From assembly GCA_004431415.1 (NCBI GenBank), contig QPMI01000470.1, positions 124,001-188,000 on the forward strand: a stretch of DNA of 64,000 nt, read 5' to 3'. Of the stretch, positions 19,601 through 30,188 are shown piece after piece. The notes beneath the pieces were generated by a model. It was given only the letters and a program-made list of their open reading frames with translations. It was not told where the DNA came from and searched no databases. Source of the stretch: Cyanophora paradoxa (taxonomy: Eukaryota; Glaucocystophyceae; Cyanophorales; Cyanophoraceae). Position numbers and translations under genes: made by a program. How positions within the stretch are numbered: position 1 is the first letter of the stretch; each line of letters begins with the position of its first letter.

Positions 19601-20527
19601 ACGGCGGCCCTTCTCGAGCAGCTGCAGACCTCCGGCTGGCAGCCGGCAGTCTCCGGATCCACGCCGGTGCCATGCATTACATCGTGCGCCTCGGTCGACG
19701 TCGCGCCACACGAAACGATTTTCGCGCGTCCCCGATCCGCGCCGAATCTGATCCACCGTTTTTCGCAGCGACGAGTGGGGCCGTGCGACTGGCCTCGTAG
19801 CGGATCTGATCGCCCAGGCGCGCCCCGCCGCCCCCCACCCGTATCTTCTCTCAGTCTGAGACCCCTTCTTCGCACGTTCGCAGGCGCGGGCGACGCTCGG
19901 CGTCGAGCGCTTCCCGCTGGAGGCGCTCGCGCTGTCGGCCACCGACGCCGCCTGCGCCCTCCGCGAGGGCCGCCCCCAGGTCCGAGCCGGGGCCGCCGGG
20001 CAAGGCCTAGGGAAGCCGATGCGGGGCTGACGGGTTGCTGTTCAGGCGGCGGAGGAAGCAGCGCTGGCGGCGGCGGAGGCGCTGCGGCGGCACCGGCCGG
20101 CCGGCGGCGGCTTCGGCCCCGCGGCGGCGAGCCGGGCGACGGCGCTGCACCTCGCGCTGCTGCCGCTGCTCCTCGCGGGGGAGACCCTCGCCGACCTGCT
20201 CGAGCGGGGGTACACAGAGCAAATCGCGGAGATTTCCTTCCGCCGCTCCTCCAGCCGCCGCCGGCTCCTCCACGGCGGGTCCGTTCTGGATCCAGCAGCG
20301 ACATCGACGCGTTTCTTTTCGTTTTGATTCGATTCGCGCAGTCCGCTGCTGGCGTCGTTCGCGGACCGGAGCCGGCCGCCGGTGCGGGACTACGGGGAGA
20401 CGGAGGCGGGCTGGCGGCGGCACCTGCGGGCCGCCCTCCGCGACCTCGTCGACGCGCTCCGCCCGAGGCCGCCCGCTTCCCCGCCGCCGCCCCGCCTACG
20501 AGCTCCTCGAGGCGCCCGCCCTTGCCG

Positions 20528-20576
<49 letters not shown>

Positions 20577-20778
20577 ACTTGCTGAATCGCGTCGCTGACC
20601 GCGGGCCGGGCCCCGTCCCCCGCAGGGCCGCTGGCAGGCGCTCTCGGGCTCGCGCGGGGCGGCCCTGCGACTCTACCGGCGGGCGGCCGGCCTCGCGCGG
20701 GACGCGGGGGCCAGGCTCCTCGAGGAGATGGCGGGGGCACGCATACTTCAGTCGACGGGGTCGGCAATTCTTATATAA
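13615..20778 (+). CDS. STAND/AAA-type ATPase with helical-repeat tail; 5' end missing at the element junction (multi-exon)
   Basis: Exons read in order: ESLVYGRREAKAQLVELL, then the P-loop GGRGSGKSTF (about 14054-14085) ending at a GTGAGC splice site; EAERLCEVIDLPFLSL; HPYEAVRLLLRGL; a Walker-B-like ALVIVD (15733) joined to DFCDLDAASQKCLAF, then VCVLATSR; LAERTGGAPRPLRELVLFL (about 16250) as in AAA_16/MalT-like ATPases; LPASILSELDRIP (about 17110); then several alpha-helical, TPR-like exons ending GAALRLYRRAAGLARDAGARLLEEM with a stop at 20776-20778. This is the layout of signalling STAND NTPases, including those fused to nucleotide cyclases. No in-frame ATG precedes the P-loop. A good 3' splice site (CTGCTTCGCAG) ends at 13681, so the upstream exons may lie beyond the element. 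Some Ser/Ala-rich parts (14.4-15.2 and 16.4-16.85 kb) are doubtful as exons. Confidence 0.65.
16895..17090. repeat. (CTAAG)n / (CTAAA)n minisatellite
   Basis: About 190 bp of mixed CTAAG and CTAAA five-base units, with a few interruptions, inside an intron of the ATPase gene. Related GCTAAG words recur in an intron of the next gene at about 24950-24990. Confidence 0.9.
20528..20575. repeat. 48-base poly-C tract
   Basis: An uninterrupted run of 48 C residues lies in what is probably the last intron of the ATPase gene, just before the final exon (acceptor CCCGCAG at about 20626). The length may be partly an assembly artefact. Such runs can form i-motif or, on the other strand, G-quadruplex structures. 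Confidence 0.95.
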
Positions 20779-21774
20779 TTGTATAAAGCGCTCGAGCTCT
20801 CTATATAGCTAGATCTATCTTTCGACATTTCACATGCATTGCCATACATCTAGGTTTACCTTAAGTGTGCTTTTGTACTAGCTTTGTGATTTCTGCATCT
20901 ATCTCATTCACCGAATGTGGAGCCAGGTCTTCTTTAAACAGCTATTCTTATATAATGACGTATACATCATTAATCTCAGAGTCTTGCAGTGTTCTCAGTG
21001 CTTCAAACGCTTTATATTATGTGAGTCGTCGCTCTGCAGCACATGCATATGTATTTAATTTGCAGCACACTCTAACTATATGATTACGTATACATCAGTG
21101 CTTCGAACGCTTTATATTATGTGACGCATGGCTCCGCAGCACACTATACTTGTATTACATACGTATTTAATTTGCAGCATGCGCACACTCTAACTCGGAT
21201 ATATAGTGCTATTGTTGTAGTTCCGCAGCCAGCTGTCTCGTTTCATGATCAATTGCAAGGATTGATCGTAAAAGGAACTAGCATACTCTAGATCTGATTC
21301 GGAGTTGCACTGTGCATCATCGCAGCCCCTGGTACTGAGGCAGCGCTAGCCTGGCAGTGGTCGACCTCAGGCTATAGCTAGGTACACAGACTTCATCGCT
21401 GCGTTTCAAATACCAGCTGGCGTGTTTTAAGGAACAGCGTTTCTATAGACTCTGTACATGTAGACGTTTACGTAGTTTAATGTGTAGTTTATCAGCAAGC
21501 AATCCTATTCCGGGCTTATAAATTTATTATTTGCACGTACGCGTTTGCACGGTTCCGGATCCGATGACCGAGATCGAGGGGGGTTGCAAGGGGGAGGAAA
21601 CCCGAGGCCGGCGCCCCATTTGAGAGAAAAAGAGGCAAGGGAATCGGAAGAAAGATGGGGGAATTAATATTCGAAGAAAGAAAGAGCCCCTCCCTTCCCC
21701 CCCCTCCCTTCCTCCCCCTCTGTCAGTTACTTCCAATATACCATAACTTCCTCTAAGCTTCGAATTCGGTCATC
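20779..21774. other. Spacer between ATPase and subtilisin genes, with a diverged tandem repeat
   Basis: No gene is seen. Two imperfect copies of a ~120-bp unit lie at about 20957-21079 and 21080-21197 (shared words GCTTTATATTATGTGA, GTATTTAATTTGCAGCA, CACTCTAAC). A purine/pyrimidine-biased stretch (21570-21720, GA-rich then CCCTCCC-rich) precedes the subtilisin ATG and probably contains its promoter. Confidence 0.6.
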
Positions 21775-24700
21775 ATGGCCACCGCAACTGCCATGCATCG
21801 ACCGCCGCTGCAGAAGCTGCTCGCCATCGCAGCTGTAGCGCTTTTTCTGCTCATCGAGGAGGCAAGCGCAACGGCCGCAGCGCCGGCCCCGCCCGCGGCC
21901 GCGAAAGCAGCCGCGAAAACAGTCGTCGCGCAACAACAACGGCCGCGGCACATGTACACCGCGAACTCCAGCGCCGCACATCGAGTCATTGCGGTCCGCT
22001 AATCCTCAGTCCGCGGTCTTAAAACACAAACGCATCGTTGACCGTGCATCTGTTTCAAATTCGCGCTGCGCGTGGCGCGCGTAGGTTTTTCGCAGGGGAA
22101 CGCCTCTGGAGGTGCGCCGCAGAACCTTGCGCTCAAGTGACAGCTTTGGATTCGCTCTTAAGCGGCGGCCGCGACCGACAGATCGCGCGGCGGATCGCGA
22201 AGGAGGCGCGGCAGCTGACGGAGGCGGCGGGCGCGGCGCTCCTGCGGCCGCTCGGGCTCGCCGCGAGGCTGCGGCACTTCCGGCACGCCCTCGCCGGCTT
22301 CTCAGCGCCGTGCGTGGGCCACATTCATGCATATGAGCTGGACCGCATGCGCAACTCGTTTCCAGCTTAAGCTTTAATTTATATCTAGATCTCTTACTTG
22401 AAACGCGTAAGCCCAGGCTCTCGGGAGAGGCGCTCGAGTTCCTCCAGTCGCGCCCCGAGGTCGCGTTTGTGGAGTGGGACCGGCGGCTGTACGCCGGCAT
22501 CTGCCCGCACAGCTGCAGCGCCGGCGCGAATTCGAAACAGGGGGAATGCAGAATTCCGAGGCCGAAAAGGTTCGAATGGCGCGCTAGCGCTTGGCGTGGC
22601 CCTGATGTTTCAGTTAAAAGAAATTGAACACGAATTCGATCAGGTTAAAACCGCATCTGGAGCGGGCCGCCGCGGGCGCCGTCAATCCGGACCCCAAAGC
22701 GGCCGGCCGGTTTCGCGAGTCGGTGCAGCACTCGCCGGCGAGCTGGGGCCTCGACCGCATCGAGTGCGCGACCCATGGCCAGAATCCGGATCAATAAAAA
22801 TGCATCGCGGCCAGCATCGATATCCCTTTACTTTCGACGCAGCCAAAGGGACCTGCCGCTTGACGGCGTCTACCGCCACAACGGCACAGGCGCGCCGCTC
22901 CGAATTCGATTCGATTCGAATTCGAATTCACGTTAAATTCGATTTCGATCCGGCCCCTCGCGATGAAGCCCGCGCCCGCGGCCGGCCCCCGGGCCCTGCC
23001 GCTAACCGGGACCCCCCGCGCGTCTCCGCGCGCAGGCGAGGGCGTCAACGTGTACATCGTGGTGCGAATATGCGCCCCCCGCAGGCGTCGCGAAAAAGCT
23101 CTCGTTCGAATTCGAATTCGAATTTAAGTCTCGACGCTTGCAGTCCTCCAGCGCCCTTCCAGCGTTTTAAGCTCCCTCATTCGAGAATGACTTTGAATTT
23201 AAATTCGAACTTTCAAACAGGACTCGGGGATCGCGTACCACGAGGACTTCGGCGGCGAAGGGCGCCTCTTCGCCGGCTTCGACGGGTACCGCAAATGCGC
23301 GCGCGGGCAACCCGCTGTACCCCCCTGCCCCCCCTTTCCCTCCCCCCGCCTCTTCCTTCTAGTCCCCTCTCAGCCCCTCCTCCCCCTCCCCCGGACCCCT
23401 ACCCGACGCTTGCTCCCTCTACCCCGCCCTCTCCCCCGCCTCCTACCTCCTACCCCCGCCTGCCCCTCCCCCGCCGCCCCTGCCCAATTAATATTGCACG
23501 TCCCCGCCTGCTTGACCGCTCCCCCGGTACCCCCCCTCCCCCCCCCACTCTGACCGTTACGTCCATCCACCCTCTCTGAGGAGGGGCCACATCCTTCGTT
23601 ACATCCACCCTCTTGTCCCCGGGCCCCGACCCGCCGGCCGCGGCCTCAATCGAGTTCCCTCTCCGCACGGGTACCGGTGACTTCGCTCGCAGGGAGCGAC
23701 CCGATGTTCGGGCGGGACGACTGCGCCGGCCACGGCACCCACGTGTGAGCCCGAGCCCTCGCCGCCCTCGCCGCCTTAGGCTCGAGCTTGATCATGAGCT
23801 TCGAATGCCCGCCTGCCTAGATCTAGACATGCATTCGATACGTATACTCCGATACACTACCACCTCATATACTCCGATACACTACCACCTCACCCCTTCC
23901 CCCATCACCCCCCTTTCTGGATCCGCCCCTGCTTTGCGCCCTGGCCTGGTTGAACTGTCCTTGATTGCGACTCGGCGGCTTAGATTCGCGCAGGGCCGGC
24001 GTGGTGGGCGGGCGAACCTATGGCGTGGCCAAGGCCGCACGCCTCGTCTCCGTCCGCGTGCGCCCGGAAAGATAGTCTAAGCTTAAGGCAGCCTTAGGGC
24101 GCCAGCCACCGGGGACGGTTAGAGGTGATAAAGAACACCTTCGAATTCCTTCGAAGAGCGCCGGTTGCCCCGCCCGAAACAAAGGCCCCGCTCCTATATA
24201 TAAGATTTAGTTTAATTTATAGATCAATCAATGAAGGCCGCTGAACTGTCTCCTAAACTAAATATTGTACCGTTGAAGGCCGCCCGCCTCGTCGCCGTCC
24301 GCGTGCGCCGGCCCCATGCGCCCCGGCCCGCCCCCATCCTCTCCAATTTGAATTTCATTCCAATCCCGCGCGCCCCTATCCCTCGCACCTTGACACGAAG
24401 GCCGATTGCCTCTATTCTTCCGATTTGAATTTGCAATTCGCACCAGGTCCTGGAGTGCGACTCGGAGGGCAAGATCTCCGGCTACCTCGTGCGCGAAATC
24501 CACCGCCGAAGAATTTCGCGCGCGTTACTAAAATTGCGGGTTTGAATTTCGCAGTCCTCGATCGTCGCGGGGCTCGACTGGGTGCTGCGGAACCACCGGG
24601 CCCCCGCGATCGTGGTGCGGTCGGCACGCTCTCCGCCCCTGAGCTGCGCGCATTCTTTCTAGCTGCCCGCGTGCGCGCCTTCTGACCCCCTTCCGCGCCA

Positions 24701-27700
24701 TCTGAGCCGCCTGATCCCTCCGCGCCATCTGAGCCGCCTGAGCCGCCGCCTGAGCCGGGCGGGCGGGCAGAACCTGAGCTTCGGGGGCCCCGGGAGCTCG
24801 CCCTCCATGAACGCCATCGCAAAGAGGTTCTTGAAGCTTAACGCACTTCTTGCAATTGAAGCTTATATACATTAAATTCCTTAAAGCTTAAGCAAAGACC
24901 CTTCGCTGAAATCGGCGAAGCTCGTTTTCAAACTGATCAGCTAAGTAAGCCAAGCTAGTTAAGCTAAGCTCAGCTAAGTTAAGCTCAATTAACTTAGCCC
25001 TCATCACTGAAGCTAATTATATAAGCTTCCTGAATTCGAACTTAGCCCTTAATGAACGGAGCCGCGCCAAGAGGTCCCGGCCCCCGCCCGCCTGAAATTC
25101 GTGAAGCTCATTCAATTATATATAAATCGGATAGCTTCACTGAGCGCAGTGAAGCTCATTTAGAATTGATCGAATAGCTAAGATGCCCTTAGCTCAAATT
25201 TCGAACAGTGAAATTAACTGGTGAAGCTCATTTATATAATTAAGATTAGCGAACTCGAAGCTCATGATCAGATGCCCCAAGCCCGAGGGCCGAGGGATGA
25301 CCCCCGGGCCGGGGCGGGGCCGCGCAGCCTGTACGAGGCGGGGGTGCCGGTGGTGGTCGCCGCCATGAACGACGGCGTCGACGCCTGCTCCTACACCCCC
25401 GCCAACAGGCCCGCCCGGCGCCCGCCGCTCAATCGGAACGAATATATATAAAGGAGGAGGATCGATCTAAAGGTTTGAATAATATTACTAAACCCGGACC
25501 TCGCCTCGGCTCTAGCCGGCGCCTCGGTCCCTGGGCCTCGCCGGTCCCGTCGACGTCTGATTCGCATTAAACTTTGTTCGGGGGACATGTACAGCCCCTA
25601 CGCGGTGGCGGTGGGGGCGACGGAGATCCGGGGGGGCAGGTCCGCCCCAGCCCCGCCCCGCCCTGACCCTGCCCTGAAAGCTTCTAGATATCTCACCCGC
25701 CCCGCTTCTATATAAGCTTCTAAATCTCAATCAAAGGGCCTTCTGCCCCGTCCCCGGCCCGCCCCGCCCTCCCTTATATAATTACGCGGCCTCGAAGCGT
25801 AAAATTTAAAGTGGCTTTAAAGCGTATAGGTCCGCGCCAGCGCCATCCCCGCCCTGTACACGGGCTCCTCGCTGCCTTCTATATATGTATAAGATTAAAG
25901 CTTGCTTCTCACCCGAGACCGCGGCCCTCTCACTCACCTGCGGCAGGGACGCGCTGGCGCCCTACTCGAACCGCGGGCCCTGCCTCTCCCTCCTCGCCCC
26001 GGGCACCTCCAGTGCGTCCATGACCACGACCAGCGATCGCGGCTCCTTAATTTATTTGAAACTTCGAGCTATTGTAACTGATAGGAGCGCAGTCACGTCA
26101 GCGTTCCACCGGTCGCCCGGGAGCCGCGAGGTCATGACCGGCACCAGCATGGCGCGCCCCGCCCCGCCCCCTTAAGAAGCGTAATCTTTAAGAAGCTTCA
26201 CATCGAAGCTCATAATCAAGAAATGTTTAAAAGGCTTTTAAGAAGAGTTAGAGTTTTTGAAGCTTATGATCAAGAAGTGCTTAGAAGCTACCACGCGTAC
26301 GCTCGGCCGAGCCCCCGCCCCGCCCCGCCCCGCGAAAGCGCATTCCTGTGTTGCTCTGAGCGGAGCGCGGCGCGCGCAGGCGGCCCCGCACGTCACCGGC
26401 GCGGCGGGTGCGCGAGCCCCAAGCGCCCGTTACCGGCGTTTTTCGCGCCGCGAAATTCGAAGCGTCGAATTTCGCAGCGGTGCTGATGGGGGCGCCCCAC
26501 TTCCGCTCGGGCCCGGGCGCCATCGCCGCGCTCCTCAGCCAGGTCCGCCCTAGGCAGGGGGGCCTTGAATAATTAATTAGGCGCCAGAACCTCATGATCA
26601 TAATCAATTGCAATGCCTTCTAAGACACTCTAATTATAAGACGGGCGCCATCGCCGCGCTCCTCATGATCGGCCATCGGCCAGCTCCGCTCTTGGCAGGG
26701 GTGCATGCCTTGGCCAGCTGCAGGCTGAGGGGTGCCTTGTGCGCCAGCTGCAGAATATTGATATCTATCGCTATTCGCTTATCCAAATCTTCTTTATCCA
26801 CGCCTTCAGCTATTATGAACTGATATTTATTTAGATTTGGCCAGGCTCCTTTAGGTTAGGCCGTGCCTTGCGTTTCGTTTCTGAGCGCGCACAATCGCAG
26901 GCCACGCCGTTGGAGGGGGCGGGGGGCACCCTCCGCGCCGCCGCCTCCGCCTCCGCCGCCTCCGCCTCCGCCGCCTCCGCCGCCTCCGCCGCCGCCTCTG
27001 TCGTCCACGGCTCCGGTTCCGCTTCGAGTTCGAAGGTGGGACCATAGGAGAATATTGATATCTATCCCTTTTCGCTTATCCAAATCTTCTTTATCCACGC
27101 CTTCTTTATCTTAGGTGGGACCAGAGGAGATCCCGTCGGCCCCCGTCCTCTACGCGGGGGCCGTCGACTCCCCTCCCCCCTCTCCGCTCCTCTCCTCGAG
27201 CCCCGGCGCGGCGCCAGCGCCGGCGGCGGGCCCGGGCTCGTATCCGGAAGGGTGCGCGTGCCCCGCTAGCCGGGATGCCCCCGGGGTTATCCGAAGCTTT
27301 GATTTACATGCTATAGCTTTATACGAAGCTTTCAAAAGGAGCTCTAGGACTTTCAAGGAGCTTGAGCTTTCATATGCATGCACTTAAGCTTTTTCAGGCG
27401 CTGCCCCGCTGCTTGCCCGGTTGGCCTCGTCTGCGCGTACGGGCGCTGCCGGCGGGCGGCCCCCGAGGAGCCGGCCGGCCCCCTGCCCCTCGACCTTGAC
27501 AACGGCACCGGTACGCTGCATTAACATTACTGATAAGGACCGAGGCGCTCTAAGAAAATAAAAGCTCTGTAAGAATCTTCCCAGTCACTACAAGAAGCCC
27601 TAGAAGAAGCTTCAAGTTAGGCGCTCCTCACATTCGGCTTTGCAGCGCTCGCGTTCCGGTCCCTCCGCGGGAGGGCGGCCCCGCCTCCGCCTCGGAAGCC

Positions 27701-28119
27701 GGCGGCCCTGCCGGCGCCGGCCCCGGACCCCTCGAGCTCGAGCTCGGTCCCGGAGGGGCCGGCGGCGATCGCGAGCCCGGCGGTGACTGCGGGGCGCCCC
27801 CTGAAGCTCCCGGCCGGGTACGCGCGGCCCTGGTCTCTCCTTAATGTTCCCCCCCGAAGCTAAACTAAACCTCAAGGCTAACAACGTTAAATTTTAGCTT
27901 AGACTTACATCAGGAGGAAATTAAAGTTACGATGAGCGCGAGCGCAAGCTCAGATTAAACGCGGGCGGGGCGCAGAGTGGCGAGGGCCCTGGAGCGGAGG
28001 CGGCGCCTGCACGCCGCCACCGCGGCGGGGGCGGGGGCGGGGGCGGGGGCGGGGCGGGGGCGGGGGCGGCGGGGGAAGGGGGCGCGGCGCCCTTCGAAGG
28101 GTTCGACTTCTACCTTTGA
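21775..28119 (+). CDS. Secreted subtilisin-like serine protease, proteinase K type (multi-exon)
   Basis: The protein starts with a signal peptide (LLAIAAVALFLLIEEASA). An I9-like propeptide follows across an intron (RHALAGFSAP joined to LSGEALEFLQSRPEVAFVEWD). Catalytic exons: GEGVNVYIV joined to DSGIAYHEDF (Asp codon 23221); DDCAGHGTHV (His codon 23731) joined to AGVVGGRTYGVAKAARLVSV; VLECDSEGKISGYL; NLSFGGPGSSPSMNAIAKR; VVVAAMNDGVDACSYTPA (oxyanion Asn 25368, with Met where Gly is usual); YAVAVGATEI; APYSNRGPCLSLLAPG; REVMTGTSM (Ser codon 26146) joined to AAPHVTGAA through a probable GC-AG intron. An Ala/Ser run (26937-27000), a Cys-rich segment (CPAACPVGLVCAYGRC) and a Gly/Ala-rich end with FEGFDFYL follow. 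The triad is intact, so an active secreted or vacuolar protease is likely. The end exons are less certain. Confidence 0.85.
24275..24320 (+). repeat. Echo of a subtilisin exon inside the next intron
   Basis: The sequence encoding KAARLVAVRVRRP repeats the end of the upstream exon (KAARLVSVRV at about 24028-24060), including the start of the splice-donor context, about 240 bp later in what should be intron. It has no matching upstream part, so it is a partial copy. Confidence 0.7.
26630..26680 (+). repeat. Echo of another subtilisin exon fragment
   Basis: GGGCGCCATCGCCGCGCTCC here repeats the exon segment at about 26516-26537 (GAIAALLSQ). Nearby, a ~50-bp word beginning ATATTGATATCTATC occurs at about 26755 and again at about 27050, which points to local duplication of intron material with exon pieces. 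Confidence 0.65.
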
Positions 28120-29065
28120 TACCTAGCGTGTAAGATAGCGAATAGCAGACCGGTACCGCCAACGAAACGGCCTACACATTCGTAAACGTGGCAAGTGCTC
28201 GAACTGTATACGTAACGCAGAAGGTATACGTATACGCTACAAATGTAATTACCCCCCTCGAGCTCAGCGGCTCGGGGGTACCGGTATTCTTCGAACAGCT
28301 TTCGACAGGCTTCAAACAGGATCCTGATCCTTACGAACTGCTCGCTCTTTTTTTAGATTCCACCCCGGCCCGGACACCCCTTGCATATCGCTTCTTCGAA
28401 TTCGGCTTCGAGGCGTCCAAAAGTCGACTTCGAGGCTAGATTGATATCGGAACACCGGCTTGCAAATTTGAGTACCTACTAACCTGCAGGTAGCGCTGCG
28501 AGATCGAACCTACTTCTGGCTCTTGTCGAGGAATTTCGAGTTCGCACTCGCCGCGGCTCGAGCTCCTAGCGGAGGCTTTTTGATGGGGTAGAGTTTCCTG
28601 CGTGCAAATTTAGTTTTGTCGGTAGCGGTCGGCTCGGGATATATGCCGGATCTAGGCTGCAATATTTATCGAGTGCAACGAACGGCCTCGGGGTTCTCGG
28701 TTTCGGTTGCGCGTGCGCTGTCTTGGATACCGGGAGTAGGAAAAGCGGAGTGCCGTCCGAGCGGTAGTGGCCTGCAGAATGCAGAAATCAGCGACGGCTC
28801 TGAAGCCCGCACAGCTGCAGGCAGTACATCCAAACAAAAGTAAAGGAATTATATATTAATTATAAAAATAGCGGATTGCCGTCCGAAGACGGAGATCATA
28901 AGGAATTCGAACGGCGCCGCAGGCTGCGCACCCAAACGAAAGCACATATTCAAGACGCCCCCTTCGGCGGTTGCGGCGTCGCGATAACGAATCTGCACTG
29001 ATGCGCCGCCGTGGGGGTTTCCTTCATCTCCAATTCAGCACTCTGAATAGAGAACGACGGCAGAA
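28120..29065. other. Spacer without a recognised gene
   Basis: About 950 bp of mixed composition between the end of the protease gene and the stop of the minus-strand gene. The words GCGGAGTGCCGTCCGA and GCGGATTGCCGTCCGA occur at about 28745 and 28870, a weak direct repeat. No RNA gene or long frame with motifs is seen. Confidence 0.5.
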
Positions 29066-30188
29066 TCAATAAATACCCGGCAGGAGGAACTTGACGACAG
29101 ATCCGTGGCAAAGGCGGATTTCTTCGAAATCTCCAAGGAGCCGCTTCGCCCCCTGGATCTGCTCCGCGCCGATCTCAAGGCACTTCTGCGGGCACGTTTC
29201 CGGAGACAAAAGGCTCGAGAAAAGCTCCACATCCATGGTTTTGCACTGGATGCCCGTGCGAGCTGCGAAATCCAGTATTTCCTCCTCGAATTCGCCAGGA
29301 ATCTCCAAAAGCTGCGGAACCCATTTCTTCCTTAAGCTTGTTCTGTCTCGCAGAGATATCGTTTTAGGAGTTATTCTTAAATCGAACCCTGAAGCCAGAA
29401 GGAATCACAGGGCCATCTTCATCCTCAGTCTGGAAAATCTGGCGGATTTCGCCGACAATCCGTTTCGCAAGCTTCACGCCAGGCGGCAGCATCGGCTTCC
29501 TGCGCAGCGTCGCCGAGAAGCGGAGCCACTCGTCGAACTCGCAGTCGTAGAGCTTGCGAACGCGCTGTTCGTCGTGAAGCTGGCCGAAGGCGAAGCATGT
29601 TCGTTTGCAGAAGAAGGCTTTTGCGCCATCCTCTTTCGCGCGAAACTCCTCCTCCGTGACAAGGTTGACCTGTGCGCTCGCTCATCCGAGCTCGCGCTAT
29701 TTTGAATGCTTCTAAACTTGCGGACAGCAAAACGTTCCGGGGAGCCGGGGCGAATGCCTCTAGAGCTAAATTCGCGGTTGACGTTGGCAATTTTAATTTT
29801 GCTCAAAGGCGCAATAGCTTTTCGCACCTCCGAGAGCGCGAAAACGGAAGAGCTCAGAGCCTCGACGCAGTCGCTGTACAGGAGCTCGCCCGGCTCTATT
29901 GCGCCGACCAGGTTCGCGAGGGCTTCGCCAACTTGGGATATTTCGCGCGGCAGCCAGCGAACGAAGGGTAGAATGGCGCTCCCAGCATCCTTGCAGATGC
30001 TCTCCACGCGCCCGATCGGGTGAATAGCACATACACAGCCACATCGCTGCGGAAAGAAAGAATTGCATTCGATCTAGATCTCGCCCAGAGGCGCGCATGC
30101 GCATCGGCGCGCTGATTGATATACGCACCGGTACCTGATCATGATGATGATCATCGAACTCGTAGATCCTTCCAACTACGAGCTCCAT
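29066..30188 (-). CDS. Unrecognised protein, probably four exons
   Basis: Reading on the minus strand: a possible first exon MELVVGRIYEFDDHHHD; then IGRVESICKDAGSAILPF, LPREISQVGEALANLVG and LYSDCVEALSSSVFALSEVRK; then VNLVTEEEFRAKEDGAKAFF, FGQLHDEQRVRKLYDCEFDE and GVKLAKRIVGEIRQIF; and last KKWVPQLLEIPGEFEEEILD up to a stop at 29066-29068. The segments are charged, mostly helical and cysteine-containing, with amino-acid use quite unlike the shadow frames around them, which is why I believe they are coding. Base composition is closer to 50% GC than in the neighbours. No domain is recognised and splice sites are tentative. Confidence 0.5.

Noticed and set aside
17900-20800. Long Arg/Pro/Ala-rich open frames on both strands in the ATPase region
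   Set aside because: They arise because stop codons are rare in GC-rich DNA; only frames with helical-repeat-like hydrophobic spacing and splice sites were kept.
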